A stretch of DNA of 40,950 bases from Blautia sp. (GCA_023667395.1 JAMPAC010000022.1:1-40950), one strand, 5' to 3'; shown: positions 1-9,426, numbered from the stretch's first letter. Program-made: numbers and translations. The notes: generated by a model from the sequence alone, not told the origin.

Positions 1-5
1 GGGAA

Positions 6-668
6 ATGAAACTGTATCTGACCGGGGAGGACGAAACGATGATCCAGCAGTTGGACGGGGCAAGAGTCACCCGTGAACAGAGGAATGTGATATTAAACTT
101 GTCGGATGAAAAGAAGTGTCGTGTGTTTCTTTATGAGGAAAGTGGCGTTAAGACCAGTGAAACCCAGGAACAGCTTAATGGCAGAGTTCTACATATGGTA
201 GAAGAATGGCGTGATGAACAACGTGACAATGTTTTCGACAGGGATCCTGACCAGGGAGGCGCGCCGCAGGACATCAAGGATTCTATCAGTCAGGCAAGTG
301 ACACTGAGAATGAATGGAGCAGTTTTGCTGATGTAGAGAGACGATTGGAAGATCGCGAAAGTGCGAACCAGAAGTACCCCAAGAGGACTTTGACGCAATT
401 GGTGGCAAATGATTACAGGAAGATGGCGCTCTTACTGGTCTGGCACGGCGGAGAGCAGTCCACGATCGTTTATTATTACGCAAACTCTATCCTGTATCAC
501 ATGGATTGCCTGAAATATGCTGATAATACAGACACGTCCATTAAGAAAAAGCTGCTGACCATTGCCCAGTGTTATGAGGATATAGCGTATGTGTGCCCTG
601 GTTATGAAGAAGCTGGGAGGGCGCGGAGCCTTGCGACGGCATTTCGATATGCGGCAGACCAATATTGA
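6..668 (+). CDS. hypothetical protein, 220 aa
   Basis: I do not recognise this family. The ORF opens with an ATG five bases into the window, so an upstream extension or a different start cannot be excluded. The protein is soluble and charged, with no signal peptide or membrane segment. The middle (about residues 60-120) is rich in Asp, Glu, Gln and Arg and looks disordered. The C-terminal half (about 125-220) is more hydrophobic and probably helical, with a Tyr-rich patch near residues 150-165. Its stop lies 17 bases before the ATG of the winged-helix gene at 686, so the two are probably co-transcribed and may act together. Confidence 0.6.
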   Translation: MKLYLTGEDETMIQQLDGARVTREQRNVILNLSDEKKCRVFLYEESGVKTSETQEQLNGRVLHMVEEWRDEQRDNVFDRDPDQGGAPQDIKDSISQASDTENEWSSFADVERRLEDRESANQKYPKRTLTQLVANDYRKMALLLVWHGGEQSTIVYYYANSILYHMDCLKYADNTDTSIKKKLLTIAQCYEDIAYVCPGYEEAGRARSLATAFRYAADQY

Positions 669-685
669 TATACGGAGGAAACGAT

Positions 686-1324
686 ATGGATGATTCGATC
701 AGAAAACAGATTATGGGGATCCGTTCTAAATATTGCGAACCGATATTGAAGCTGCTTGCGCAGGAGGGTGAACTGTATCATGGTGACCTAGCGGAGAAAC
801 TGAATATGGCGCCCAGTGGCCTGAACTCGATCATCAAGAAGATGCAGGAATGCAGCCCTCCCATCATTGAGATCATGCAGATAGGAAAATACAAGATCTA
901 TACGCTTCCACCTAATGTGAAAGAGTATATGGAAAGCAGGGAAAATGAAAAGGGAGCGGCTGCGGGACAGGAGCATGCCGGGGACTCGGCAGAGGAAGAA
1001 AATGTATTGTTGTGCATGCAGCATTTCGTGGAGAAAGCAGGAGAACAGTGGCGGGACATCCTGCATCTGCTGCTGAGAGACCTGCCATGTGACGCAGGCA
1101 AGGAAACGAGACAGCAGTACGATAAGCTGATGCGGTGCATTGTGGAAGCTGGAAAATACAGGGAGGAAGAACTGGATGAATTGAACAGGTTTATCCATAA
1201 TGAGGTGCTTGAAAGCCTGATAAAGGATTATCTGAAAGAAATAGAAGAGTGTGAAGAGATCCTGAGGCAGATCGGTCAGCGGGAAAGGGGCGAGAGGCTG
1301 CTGCGCCATTTCAGATTGCAGTGA
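686..1324 (+). CDS. winged-helix (MarR/ArsR-like HTH) protein, 212 aa
   Basis: The N-terminal 70 residues read as a winged-helix DNA-binding domain: a helix with YCEPILKLLAQEGELYHGDL, a recognition-helix-like stretch (NMAPSGLNSIIKKM), and a wing ending in GKYKIYTLPP. The remaining 140 residues are acidic and helical, with no known enzymatic motif. The open frame extends upstream to a TTG at 665, but the ATG at 686 is preferred because GGAGG (674-678) lies eight bases before it. It directly follows the unrecognised gene at 6-668. It ends just before the trp promoter and is probably not part of the trp operon. The target is unknown. Confidence 0.65.
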   Translation: MDDSIRKQIMGIRSKYCEPILKLLAQEGELYHGDLAEKLNMAPSGLNSIIKKMQECSPPIIEIMQIGKYKIYTLPPNVKEYMESRENEKGAAAGQEHAGDSAEEENVLLCMQHFVEKAGEQWRDILHLLLRDLPCDAGKETRQQYDKLMRCIVEAGKYREEELDELNRFIHNEVLESLIKDYLKEIEECEEILRQIGQRERGERLLRHFRLQ

Positions 1325-1341
1325 AAAAATATAAAAAATCC

Positions 1342-1370
1342 TTGACACGTTTTTACATCGGGAGTAATAT
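1342..1370 (+). promoter_or_regulatory. sigma-A-type promoter of the trp operon
   Basis: TTGACA at 1342-1347 and TAATAT at 1365-1370 are separated by exactly 17 bases. Transcription would begin near 1377 and run into the T-box leader. Confidence 0.8.
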
Positions 1371-1376
1371 AGTAAA

Positions 1377-1720
1377 AAGTGAATAGCGGAACCGAAACCG
1401 TAGATGTGGAGATAAAAACAGTGTGTGATGCGGGAAGCGTCGCACAGGCACTTACAGAGAGACCGGATGCTGAGAAAGGTCAGAACGTCGGCTGTTAAAT
1501 GGACCACGGAGGGCGCAGGGAAAGGGAGAGATGTTTGAGGATTGATTCTTCCGAGTATATTGCGACGTAAGGCACGCGTGAGAGGCTAGGGGTATGATGG
1601 TATCCCGGTAAGAGCGCTTTTTTATTGGAGCGAAGCAAGGTGGCACCGCGGGAATAATGAATAGATAAAATGTTCATCCCGTCCTTGACAAATACTATTT
1701 TGTCAGGGACGGGGTATTTT
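1377..1720 (+). promoter_or_regulatory. T-box riboswitch leader of the trp operon (tRNA-Trp sensing)
   Basis: The signature T-box AGGTGGCACCGCGGG is at 1638-1652, followed by a 13-bp terminator hairpin (1678-1690 pairing with 1701-1713, one G-U pair) and a T-rich tail. The UGGC in the antiterminator bulge would pair with GCCA, which fits tRNA-Trp with a G discriminator base. A candidate specifier codon TGG followed by A lies at 1500-1503 on the 3' side of the long Stem I region. The short hairpin GACC/GGTC (1461-1481) probably belongs to Stem I. In the known mechanism, uncharged tRNA stabilises the antiterminator and opens the operon when tryptophan is scarce. The specifier assignment is inferred from position and from the downstream genes. 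Confidence 0.9.
1678..1719 (+). terminator. regulated terminator within the trp T-box leader
   Basis: The stem is 1678-1690 with 1701-1713 and the loop is about 10 bases, followed by TATTTTATTTT. It sits 20-odd bases before the trpE ATG and is mutually exclusive with the T-box antiterminator. Confidence 0.85.
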
Positions 1721-1741
1721 ATTTTAGGAAAGGAGAAAGAT

Positions 1742-3220
1742 ATGACCACCCAACCAACTCTCGAAGAATGTAAAAAACTTGTCGCCTCAGGCAGCTACGG
1801 CGTGATACCCGTCAGCACGGAGATCCTCTCCGATACTTCCACGCCCATTGAAGTACTGCAGATCCTGAAGAAAGTCAGCGCCCACGTATATCTGCTGGAA
1901 AGCGCTGAGGCGGATAAGAAATGGGGCAGGTACTCTTTCCTGGGGTACGATCCCCTGACGGAAATCACCTGTTATAACGGAACCACCAGGATCAAAAACC
2001 AGCTGACGACCCAGACCACCACAGAAGATGTCCGCGCCTGTATCCGAAATATCATTGAGGAAAACCGCAGCCCCAGGATGGAATACCTGCCCTCCTTTAC
2101 CGGCGGCCTGGTAGGGTATTTTTCCTATGATTACATCAAATATAGCGAGCCCACATTAAAACTGGACGCGGAGGATGAGGAGGGATTTCAGGATGTGAAC
2201 CTGATGCTGTTCCACAAGGTGATCGCCTTTGACAATTACAGGCAGAAGATCATCCTCATTGTCAACATCAAGACGGACGATATGGAAGCGAATTATAACA
2301 GGGCGGTACTGGAACTGGAAAGCATGAGGCAGCTGATCCGGAAAGGGGAAAGGGCTTCCGACACGCCCCTGGTATTAAAGTCAGATTTTAAGCCGCTTTT
2401 CAGCGAAAAAGAATACTGTGAGATGGTGCGGAAAGGAAAGCATTATATCAGGGAGGGCGACATTTTCCAGGTAGTCCTTTCCAACCGTCTGGAGGCGGAG
2501 ATGGAGGGCAGCCTGCTGGATGCCTACAGGGTTCTGCGGACCACCAACCCCTCCCCCTATATGTTCTATTTTTCGGGGACGGACGGGGAGATTGCCGGAT
2601 CCAGCCCGGAGACGCTGGTGAAGCTGGAAAATGAAAAGCTGTACACGTTCCCTCTGGCGGGAACCAGACCCAGGGGCAGGACGGAGGCGGAGGATCAGGC
2701 GCTGGAAAAGGAACTGCTTGCCGACGAGAAAGAGCGGGCGGAACACAATATGCTGGTGGATCTGGGACGGAATGATATCGGCAAGATCAGCAGGGTGGGA
2801 ACCGTGGAAGTGGAAAAATATATGTCCATAGAGCGGTATTCCCATGTGATGCATATCGGTTCCACGGTGGGAGGCATCATCCGGGAAGATAAGGACGCGC
2901 TGGATGCGGTGGATGCCATCCTGCCTGCGGGAACCCTGTCGGGGGCACCGAAACTCAGGGCCTGCGAGATCATCAACGAACTGGAAAACAATAAAAGGGG
3001 AATCTACGGCGGCGCAATCGGTTATGTTTCCTTTACGGGAAATCTGGACACCTGCATTGCCATCCGGCTTGCCTTTTCCAAAAACGGCAGGGTGTTCATC
3101 CGCTCCGGCGCGGGGATTGTGGCGGACAGCGTGCCGGAAAAGGAATACAGGGAGTGCATCCAGAAAGCGGCGGCGGTCAGGAATGCCATTGAAATCGCAA
3201 AGGAGGGGCTGGAAGAATGA
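1742..3220 (+). CDS. trpE: anthranilate synthase component I
   Basis: TrpE converts chorismate and ammonia (supplied by TrpG) to anthranilate, the first committed step of tryptophan synthesis. The 492-residue length is normal. The N-terminal part carries [16 protein letters not shown], the LLES element that in known TrpE proteins forms the tryptophan feedback site. The C-terminal chorismate-binding domain shows PSPYMFYF, the GSSPETLV stretch, [18 protein letters not shown] and [14 protein letters not shown]. The start is the ATG at 1742 after AGGAGAAAGAT; the upstream open frame belongs to the leader. It overlaps trpGD by ATGA, indicating translational coupling. Expression is controlled by the T-box. 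Confidence 0.97.
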   Translation: MTTQPTLEECKKLVASGSYGVIPVSTEILSDTSTPIEVLQILKKVSAHVYLLESAEADKKWGRYSFLGYDPLTEITCYNGTTRIKNQLTTQTTTEDVRACIRNIIEENRSPRMEYLPSFTGGLVGYFSYDYIKYSEPTLKLDAEDEEGFQDVNLMLFHKVIAFDNYRQKIILIVNIKTDDMEANYNRAVLELESMRQLIRKGERASDTPLVLKSDFKPLFSEKEYCEMVRKGKHYIREGDIFQVVLSNRLEAEMEGSLLDAYRVLRTTNPSPYMFYFSGTDGEIAGSSPETLVKLENEKLYTFPLAGTRPRGRTEAEDQALEKELLADEKERAEHNMLVDLGRNDIGKISRVGTVEVEKYMSIERYSHVMHIGSTVGGIIREDKDALDAVDAILPAGTLSGAPKLRACEIINELENNKRGIYGGAIGYVSFTGNLDTCIAIRLAFSKNGRVFIRSGAGIVADSVPEKEYRECIQKAAAVRNAIEIAKEGLEE

Positions 3221-4995
3221 TACTTTTGATCGATAACTACGACAGTTTTTCTTACAACGTGTATCAGCTGACGGCTTCTGTGGAGCCGGATGTGAAAGTG
3301 ATCAGGAATGACGAGATGACAGTGGAGGAGATCGGCGCGCTGTCACCCTCCCACATCATTTTATCGCCCGGTCCCGGCAGGCCCTCGGAGGCGGGGATCT
3401 GCGAGGAGGTCATCAGGACTTTCCAGGGGCAGATCCCCATTCTGGGCATCTGCCTGGGACATCAGGCCATCTGCGAGGTGTTCGGCGCGACGGTGACCTA
3501 CGCGAGGGAACTGATGCATGGGAAGCAGTCCACGGTGACGCTGGATACAGAGAGCGTCCTGTTCCGGGGCATGGACCGGGAGATGGTGGTGGCCAGGTAC
3601 CATTCCCTGGCGGCGAATCCGAAAACGATGCCGGAGGAACTGGCGGTAACGGCCATGACGCCGGACGGTGAGATCATGGCGGTGGAGCACCGGGATTACC
3701 CCGTATACGGCGTGCAGTTTCACCCTGAATCCGTGCTGACGCCCAAGGGGCGGAGGATCATGGAGAATTTCCTGCGGAAAGAAACAGCGGACAGCAGAAA
3801 AAGTCCATTGACTGATATGTCCGGATTCCGAAGCAAAACTCCTGACATTGCAATGGAATCAGAAGAAAACCAGGCAAGACTTCTGGAGAATGCGGCGGAT
3901 TCCGCAGAATCAAATGGAAACCGTGGGGAAAATGCAACAGATTTAACAGAATCAGATCAATCAAATATAAGGGAGAACAGCGAAATGATAGGAGAAGCAA
4001 TCATCAAATTATCAAAAAAGGAAGACATCGGTTATGAGATGGCGAAAGCCGTCATGAATGAGATCATGAGTGGCGAAGCCACGGATATCCAGAAGAGCGC
4101 GTATCTGACGGGACTTTCCATGAAGGGGGAGACCATCGAGGAGATCACCGGCTCTGCAGAGGAGATGCGCAATCACGCGCTGCCTGTGGAACACGATATG
4201 GATGTGCTGGAGATTGTGGGCACCGGCGGGGACGGTTCCAATTCCTTTAACATTTCCACCACTGCGGCCCTGATCGTCTCTGCGGCGGGCGTTCCCGTGG
4301 CAAAGCATGGCAACCGTGCGGCAAGTTCCAGGTCAGGGGCGGCGGACTGCCTGGAGGCGCTGGGGGTCAATATTTCAGTGGAGCCGGAGAAAGCGGCCGA
4401 ACTGCTGAAAGAGACGGGTATCTGCTTCCTCTTTGCACAGAAATACCACACGGCCATGAAGTATGTGGGGCCGATCCGTAAGGAACTGGGCATCCGCACC
4501 GTGTTCAATATCCTTGGCCCCCTGACCAACCCCGCCAGGGCCAACATGCAGGTCATGGGCGTCTATGACGAGAACCTGCTGGAGCCCATGGCACATGTCC
4601 TTTCCAACCTTGGGGTGAAAAAGGGTATGGTGGTCTACGGCGAGGAGAAGCTGGATGAAATCTCCATCTGCGGCCCCACGAAAGTCGTTGCATTCCATCG
4701 GGGCGAGTATAAGAAATACCTGATTACCCCCGAAGACGTCGGCCTGCGGCGGGGGCAGGCAGGCGACCTGCTGGGGGGCACGCCCCAGGAAAATGCGGAA
4801 ATCACCAGGGCAATCCTGATGGGGGAGGAGCGGGGTGCAAAGCGTGACGCGGCGGTGATCAACGCGGCGGCGGCCCTGTTCGTGGCAGGAAAGGCAAACG
4901 GCATGAAAGCGGCGGTAAAGCTGGCGGAGGAAACCATCGACAGCGGGAAAGCGCTGCAGAAGCTGGAGGAATTTGTGGAGGCCTCCAACAGGTAA
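3217..4995 (+). CDS. trpGD: fused anthranilate synthase component II / anthranilate phosphoribosyltransferase
   Basis: One 592-residue frame contains two enzymes. Residues 1-190 are a class I glutamine amidotransferase: the nucleophile is Cys79 in GICLGHQAI and the His/Glu pair is in FHPES (about 169-171). It supplies ammonia to TrpE. Residues about 257-592 are TrpD, which transfers phosphoribose to anthranilate; its motif [13 protein letters not shown] starts near residue 335. The linker (about 190-256) is low-complexity, acidic and Ser/Asn/Glu-rich, unlike either enzyme. An in-frame ATG at 3985, preceded by GGGAG at 3971-3975, could start free TrpD. The arrangement parallels the enterobacterial TrpGD fusion, but the linker looks like a recent read-through joining. 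Confidence 0.93.
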   Translation: MILLIDNYDSFSYNVYQLTASVEPDVKVIRNDEMTVEEIGALSPSHIILSPGPGRPSEAGICEEVIRTFQGQIPILGICLGHQAICEVFGATVTYARELMHGKQSTVTLDTESVLFRGMDREMVVARYHSLAANPKTMPEELAVTAMTPDGEIMAVEHRDYPVYGVQFHPESVLTPKGRRIMENFLRKETADSRKSPLTDMSGFRSKTPDIAMESEENQARLLENAADSAESNGNRGENATDLTESDQSNIRENSEMIGEAIIKLSKKEDIGYEMAKAVMNEIMSGEATDIQKSAYLTGLSMKGETIEEITGSAEEMRNHALPVEHDMDVLEIVGTGGDGSNSFNISTTAALIVSAAGVPVAKHGNRAASSRSGAADCLEALGVNISVEPEKAAELLKETGICFLFAQKYHTAMKYVGPIRKELGIRTVFNILGPLTNPARANMQVMGVYDENLLEPMAHVLSNLGVKKGMVVYGEEKLDEISICGPTKVVAFHRGEYKKYLITPEDVGLRRGQAGDLLGGTPQENAEITRAILMGEERGAKRDAAVINAAAALFVAGKANGMKAAVKLAEETIDSGKALQKLEEFVEASNR

Positions 4996-5077
4996 TCCCA
5001 AAGCCAGAGGCAGGTATCTGCCTGGAAAATGTGATGGCAGATTTACAGTACCGATCAGGAAAAAGCGTATGTGGAGA

Positions 5078-5117
5078 CGGGGAGTGCAAGACAGCTGTTT
5101 GAGAATGAAACTCCCCG
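5078..5117 (+). other. intercistronic hairpin between trpGD and trpC
   Basis: The 188-base gap between the two genes holds an 8-bp perfect inverted repeat (CGGGGAGT at 5078-5085, ACTCCCCG at 5110-5117) and a smaller AGGCAG/CTGCCT hairpin near 5010-5025. No T-tract follows, so it is not an obvious terminator. It may stabilise or process the transcript. Confidence 0.4.
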
Positions 5118-5183
5118 CAGCAAGCAGCGGGAATTACCCACCTTTTTGGATGAAAAGGCGTCAGGATGCATAAGGAGGCAGAT

Positions 5184-5978
5184 ATGATATTGGATGAGAT
5201 CGCGGCAAAAACGAGGGAGCGGATAGAGGCGGAGAAACGCAGGCTGCCCCTGGCGGAACTGAAAGCCCAGGCGGCGGAACTGAACCGTGACACAGGTTTT
5301 CCCTTTGAAAAAGCGCTGGCAAAGCCGGGCATGAGTTTTATCTGCGAGGTGAAGAAGGCTTCCCCCTCAAAAGGAGTGATTGCGGAGCATTTCCCCTATG
5401 TGGAGATCGGAAAGGAATATGAGAAAGCGGGCGCGGACGCCATTTCCATCTTGACGGAGCCGTTTTATTTCCAGGGCAGCAACGAATATCTTGCCGCCAT
5501 CCGCAGGGAAGTGTCCATCCCCCTCCTGCGCAAGGATTTTACGGTGGACGAATATATGCTTTATGAGGCGAAGAAGATCGGCGCCGACGCTGTGCTCCTG
5601 ATCTGCGCCATCCTTTCTCCCATGCAGCTTTCCGAGTATGCGGGAATCGCGCGGGACCTGGGACTGTCGGCGCTGGTGGAGGCCCATGACGAGGCGGAGA
5701 TCGGGACGGCGCTGCAGGCAGGGGCGAAAATCATTGGTGTCAACAACCGCAACCTGAAAGATTTTACGGTGGATATCCATAATTCCGTCCGGCTCCGGGA
5801 ACTTGTGCCGGGAGATATCCTGTTCGTGTCGGAGAGCGGCATGAAAACTAGGGCGGACATTGCCAGGCTGGAGGAAAACGGAACCGATGCGGTGCTGATC
5901 GGGGAGACTTTTATGCGAAGCCTGGATAAGGTGGGGATGTTAAGGGAATTAAGGGAGCAGCGTGAAAAAAGTCTGTAA
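5184..5978 (+). CDS. trpC: indole-3-glycerol phosphate synthase
   Basis: TrpC closes the ring of carboxyphenylamino-deoxyribulose phosphate to give indole-3-glycerol phosphate. At 264 residues it is a normal stand-alone TIM barrel. Family motifs are present: FICEVKKASPSKGVI, the LLRKDF strand, GVNNRNLKDFTVD and VSESGMKTRADI. The ATG at 5184 is chosen because AAGGAGG ends a few bases before it; an earlier ATG at 5166 lacks such a site. The gene end overlaps the first of two tandem hairpins before trpF. Confidence 0.96.
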   Translation: MILDEIAAKTRERIEAEKRRLPLAELKAQAAELNRDTGFPFEKALAKPGMSFICEVKKASPSKGVIAEHFPYVEIGKEYEKAGADAISILTEPFYFQGSNEYLAAIRREVSIPLLRKDFTVDEYMLYEAKKIGADAVLLICAILSPMQLSEYAGIARDLGLSALVEAHDEAEIGTALQAGAKIIGVNNRNLKDFTVDIHNSVRLRELVPGDILFVSESGMKTRADIARLEENGTDAVLIGETFMRSLDKVGMLRELREQREKSL

Positions 5979-6023
5979 TGCGGACTTTTTCCACGCGGAA
6001 GAACGCAAATACGGCGTTCTTCC
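5966..6023 (+). other. two tandem hairpins at the trpC-trpF junction
   Basis: The first is an 8-bp perfect stem, AAAAAGTC (5966-5973) with GACTTTTT (5983-5990), whose loop contains the trpC stop codon. The second is a 10-bp perfect stem, GGAAGAACGC (5997-6006) with GCGTTCTTCC (6014-6023). The trpF ribosome site GGAGG follows at 6027-6031. They could act as an attenuator, an RNA stabiliser or a translation spacer. Confidence 0.5.
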
Positions 6024-6036
6024 CATGGAGGTTATT

Positions 6037-6702
6037 ATGGCAGTTAAAATTAAAATATGCGGTCTGTCCCGTGAAGAGGATATGGAATACGCCAATCAGG
6101 CCATGCCGGATTATATCGGGTTTGTGTTCTGGGAGCACAGCCGCAGGTATGTCAGCCATAAGCGGGCGGCGGCGCTGCGCAGGCTGCTGAAGCCGGAGAT
6201 ACAGGCGGTGGGCGTGTTCGTGGACGCGCCGAGGGAGGAGATCCTTTCCCTGCTTCGGGAGGGTGTGATCGATCTGGCGCAGCTTCACGGCGGGGAGACG
6301 GAGGAAGACATCCAATATTTACAGGCAGCCACCGGAAAGCCGGTCATAAAAGCGGTCAAGGTCAGGAACCGCCGTGACGTGGAGGCATGGCTGGATTCTT
6401 CGGCGGATCATCTGCTGTTTGACAGCGGCATGGGAAGCGGCGCTGCTTTTGACTGGGGGCTGTTAAAGGATATCCCCAGGGAATTTTTCCTGGCAGGGGG
6501 ATTGAATCCGGAGAACCTGCGGCAGGCGGTGGAGACAGTCAGACCCTATGCCGTGGACATAAGTTCCGGGGTGGAGACTGACGGCATCAAGGACAGGGGA
6601 AAGATACAGGAAGCGGTAAATCTGGTGCGGTCGTTACAATCATTGGGAGGCCACGCGGAGTTTTCGGGGCAGGATCCGGATAGTTGCGATAATTTTGCAT
6701 GA
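6037..6702 (+). CDS. trpF: phosphoribosylanthranilate isomerase
   Basis: TrpF performs the Amadori rearrangement of phosphoribosylanthranilate. The protein starts MAVKIKICGLSREED; the Cys in KICGL is the expected catalytic general base, and the Asp in LLFDSGMGSG is the expected general acid. AGGLNPENL and VDISSGVETDGIKD complete the phosphate-binding barrel end. Length is 221 residues. The open frame begins earlier (5962), overlapping trpC, but GGAGG at 6027-6031 and homology of the N-terminus support the ATG at 6037. Two hairpins separate it from trpC. Confidence 0.95.
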   Translation: MAVKIKICGLSREEDMEYANQAMPDYIGFVFWEHSRRYVSHKRAAALRRLLKPEIQAVGVFVDAPREEILSLLREGVIDLAQLHGGETEEDIQYLQAATGKPVIKAVKVRNRRDVEAWLDSSADHLLFDSGMGSGAAFDWGLLKDIPREFFLAGGLNPENLRQAVETVRPYAVDISSGVETDGIKDRGKIQEAVNLVRSLQSLGGHAEFSGQDPDSCDNFA

Positions 6703-6729
6703 TGCAGGATAGAAAAGGAGAGTATCAAC

Positions 6730-7917
6730 ATGGGCAAAGGACGTTACGGAATACACGGTGGACAGTATATTTCCGAAACACTGATGAATGAACTGATCCA
6801 CTTGGAGGAGTGTTACGAGCATTACAAAAACGATCCGCAGTTTCAGGCGGAACTGAACACTCTTCTGAATGAATACGCAGGCAGGCCGTCCCTGCTGTAT
6901 TACGCGGAGAAGATGACAAAGGATCTGGGCGGCGCAAAGATCTACCTGAAACGCGAGGACTTAAATCACACCGGCTCCCACAAAATCAACAATGTGTTGG
7001 GCCAGGCGCTGCTGGCAAAGAAAATGGGCAAGACACGCATCATCGCCGAGACGGGAGCGGGCCAGCATGGCGTGGCCACGGCCACGGCGGCGGCCCTGCT
7101 GGGCATGGAGTGTGAGATTTACATGGGAAAGGAGGACACGGAGCGTCAGGCGCTGAATGTGTACCGCATGGAACTGCTGGGCGCGAAAGTGCATCCGGTC
7201 ATGACCGGAACCCAGACCCTGAAGGATGCGGTCAACGAATGTATGCGGGAGTGGACGGGCAGGGTGGATGACACGCTGTATGTGCTGGGCTCCGTCATGG
7301 GTCCCCATCCTTTCCCCATGATCGTCCGGGATTTCCAGAGCGTCATCAGCCGGGAGGCGAAGGCGCAGATCCTGGAGAAAGAGGGAAAGCTTCCTGCGGC
7401 GGTGGTAGCCTGTGTGGGCGGCGGGAGTAATTCCATGGGGGCTTTTTATAACTTCATCGAGGACAGGGAAGTGGAACTGATCGGCTGCGAGGCGGCGGGA
7501 AAGGGCGTGGACACCGCATTGACGGCGGCCACCATCGCCACCGGGAGCCTGGGCATCTTCCACGGCATGAAATCTTATTTCTGCCAGGACGAGTACGGGC
7601 AGATCGCGCCGGTGTACTCCATTTCCGCAGGCCTGGATTACCCCGGCATCGGGCCGGAACATGCCCACCTGCACGATATCGGCAGGGCGAAATATGTGCC
7701 TGTGACGGATGACGAGGCGGTGGACGCCTTTGAGTATATCGCCAGGACGGAGGGAATCATCTGCGCCATTGAGAGCGCCCATGCGGTGGCTCATGTGCGG
7801 AAGATCGCGAAAGATTACAGCCCGGAACAGAGCATCATCATCTGCCTGTCGGGGCGGGGAGATAAGGACGTTGCGGCGATTGCAAGATACAGGGGGGTGG
7901 AAATCCATGAATCATAA
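6730..7917 (+). CDS. trpB: tryptophan synthase beta chain
   Basis: TrpB condenses indole with serine using PLP. The 395-residue protein has the PLP-lysine motif HTGSHKIN with Lys85, the [12 protein letters not shown] substrate-binding stretch, and the phosphate-binding GGGSNSMG. This is the ordinary TrpB1 type that works with TrpA by indole channelling. The start ATG follows AAAAGGAG. Its end overlaps trpA by 11 bases, so the two subunits are translationally coupled. Confidence 0.97.
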   Translation: MGKGRYGIHGGQYISETLMNELIHLEECYEHYKNDPQFQAELNTLLNEYAGRPSLLYYAEKMTKDLGGAKIYLKREDLNHTGSHKINNVLGQALLAKKMGKTRIIAETGAGQHGVATATAAALLGMECEIYMGKEDTERQALNVYRMELLGAKVHPVMTGTQTLKDAVNECMREWTGRVDDTLYVLGSVMGPHPFPMIVRDFQSVISREAKAQILEKEGKLPAAVVACVGGGSNSMGAFYNFIEDREVELIGCEAAGKGVDTALTAATIATGSLGIFHGMKSYFCQDEYGQIAPVYSISAGLDYPGIGPEHAHLHDIGRAKYVPVTDDEAVDAFEYIARTEGIICAIESAHAVAHVRKIAKDYSPEQSIIICLSGRGDKDVAAIARYRGVEIHES

Positions 7918-8692
7918 ACTGAACAAGGTATTCGATACACCAAACGGCAAGGCTTTTATCGCCTTTATCACGGCGGGGGACCCCACGGCGGACAATACGG
8001 TAAACTGCATTCTTGAGATGGAGCGTGCAGGAGCCGACCTGATCGAGATCGGCATTCCTTTTTCCGACCCCACAGCCGAGGGCGTGGTGATCCAGGAGGC
8101 CAATATCCGTGCGCTGAAAGGCGGGATGACCACCGACGGGGCATTTGAGATCGTCCGCCGCGTGCGGGAACAATCCCGGATTCCGCTGGCTTTTATGACT
8201 TACGCCAATCCGGTGTTCCACTATGGGTATGAGAAATTCTTTGTAAAATGCGAGGAACTGGGGGTGGACGCCATCATCATTCCTGACCTGCCCTTTGAGG
8301 AGAAGCGGGAGATGGAGGAGCCTGCCAATGCCCACAATGTGGCGCTGGTGTCCATGATCGCGCCTACCTCGGAGAGCCGCATCCAGGCCATTGCTTCCGA
8401 GGCGAAAGGCTTTATTTATGTGGTATCGTCCCTGGGCGTTACCGGCGTCAGAAGCGAGATCCGGACGGACGTGGGGGCGATCGTGGAGAGCATCCGAAAG
8501 GTGACGGATGTTCCCTGCGCCGTGGGCTTCGGCATCAGCACGCCCGAACAGGCGAAGAAGATGGCGGCAGCATCGGACGGCGCCATTGTGGGAAGCGCCA
8601 TTGTGAAGATCGTGGCGCAGTACGGCGACGACGCGCCGGAGAAAGTCTATCAGTATGTGAAGAGCATGAAAGAGGCGGTTCTCCAGGTATAA
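7907..8692 (+). CDS. trpA: tryptophan synthase alpha chain
   Basis: TrpA cleaves indole-3-glycerol phosphate to indole and glyceraldehyde-3-phosphate. The 261-residue protein contains [15 protein letters not shown], carrying the catalytic Glu and Asp, then [19 protein letters not shown] and GFGISTPEQ. The ATG at 7907 lies inside the last codons of trpB and is preceded by GGGGGGTGG. Upstream frame extension is a shadow of trpB. It is the last trp gene of the operon. Confidence 0.97.
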   Translation: MNHKLNKVFDTPNGKAFIAFITAGDPTADNTVNCILEMERAGADLIEIGIPFSDPTAEGVVIQEANIRALKGGMTTDGAFEIVRRVREQSRIPLAFMTYANPVFHYGYEKFFVKCEELGVDAIIIPDLPFEEKREMEEPANAHNVALVSMIAPTSESRIQAIASEAKGFIYVVSSLGVTGVRSEIRTDVGAIVESIRKVTDVPCAVGFGISTPEQAKKMAAASDGAIVGSAIVKIVAQYGDDAPEKVYQYVKSMKEAVLQV

Positions 8693-8740
8693 TTGCGTTT
8701 CATAAATTCAGTTTTTGGGACAGGAGATGAGATAGAGGCA

Positions 8741-9202
8741 TTGAACATTCATATCAGAACCGCAGGGCAGGATGAGTATGAGACCGCAGAAATGATCATG
8801 AAGCAGGTTCAGAAAATGCATGTGGAATGGCGGCCGGATATTTACAGGTATGGCGAAACGGTACTGCCTTTGGAAATGTATGAACAGGCGGTAAAGGACG
8901 GAACCTTTTTCATTGCGGAATATGGCGGAGATGCAGCGGGAATTTTATCGATCCAATACCGCCATGTGGAAAGTCCGTGTCATGTGACAAGAAATATTAT
9001 TTTTATCGATTCCATGGCAGTGGAAGAAAGATATCGTGGGAAAGGCATCGGACACGCGTTTTTTGATTTCCTTAAGGGGCTAAGGGATCAGGGAGGATAT
9101 GACGGGATCGAACTGCAGGTAAATGCCGGGAATGAAGCTGCTTATAAAATGTACTCCGATTATGGTTTCACTGATAAATCTGTGAATATGGAACTGTTAT
9201 AA
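8741..9202 (+). CDS. GNAT-family N-acetyltransferase
   Basis: The 153-residue protein has the GNAT fold: an N-terminal helix pair, the acetyl-CoA segment IDSMAVEERYRGKGIGHAFF (motif A, R/Q-x-x-G-x-G/A form RGKGIG) and the C-terminal LQVNAGNEAAYKMYSDYGF (motif B). The acceptor substrate is unknown. The open frame extends to a TTG at 8693, directly after the trpA stop; the TTG at 8741 gives an N-terminus (NIHIRTAG) typical of the family. Neither start has an ideal ribosome site. It probably rides on the trp transcript, which ends at the terminator at 9240. Confidence 0.85.
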   Translation: MNIHIRTAGQDEYETAEMIMKQVQKMHVEWRPDIYRYGETVLPLEMYEQAVKDGTFFIAEYGGDAAGILSIQYRHVESPCHVTRNIIFIDSMAVEERYRGKGIGHAFFDFLKGLRDQGGYDGIELQVNAGNEAAYKMYSDYGFTDKSVNMELL

Positions 9203-9239
9203 GACTGATGGGTTGGTTAAATAAAGTGTGTAATTTTTT

Positions 9240-9265
9240 GGTGGTCGGGTGTCCGGCCACCTTTT
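9240..9265 (+). terminator. Rho-independent terminator after the trp operon and GNAT gene
   Basis: GGTGGTCGG and CCGGCCACC form a 9-bp stem (one G-U) with a GTGT loop, followed by TTTT. Confidence 0.75.
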
Positions 9266-9274
9266 GCACAGATA

Positions 9275-9403
9275 TCAATCAAACGGAAGATATTCCTCTT
9301 CTTCAAGATTCTCTGCCACACATCTTATATAGCGGTCTGCGATGTCGCTCGGAATAGGGATACAGGAATTTGAAATGTAATCTTTTTTCGTGCCCGCTTG
9401 CAT
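9275..9403 (-). CDS. possible small ORF or gene remnant, 42 aa
   Basis: A 42-codon frame on the minus strand runs from the ATG at 9403 to a stop at 9275. Its C-terminal half (IPIPSDIADRYIRCVAEN, then an acidic end LEEEEYLPFD) has protein-like composition. There is only AAGGA very close to the ATG, and a plus-strand promoter overlaps its start. It may be the tail of a degraded gene. I do not recognise it. Confidence 0.25.
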   Translation of the reverse strand: MQAGTKKDYISNSCIPIPSDIADRYIRCVAENLEEEEYLPFD

Positions 9404-9426
9404 AATCCTTGGAAAGTGGATATACT
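9398..9426 (+). promoter_or_regulatory. promoter for the toxin-antitoxin pair
   Basis: TTGCAT (9398-9403) and TATACT (9421-9426) have a 17-base spacer. This would give a leader of about 225 bases before the antitoxin gene. Confidence 0.6.

Noticed and set aside
788-1507. 239-codon minus-strand frame opposite the winged-helix gene and T-box
   Set aside because: It is a shadow of a coding region with a good ribosome site, and crosses the trp promoter and leader; composition is Cys/His/Phe-rich as in antisense frames.
6961-7908. 315-codon minus-strand frame opposite trpB
   Set aside because: Long antisense frames are expected in GC-rich conserved genes; no ribosome site or family motif, and trpB is unambiguous.
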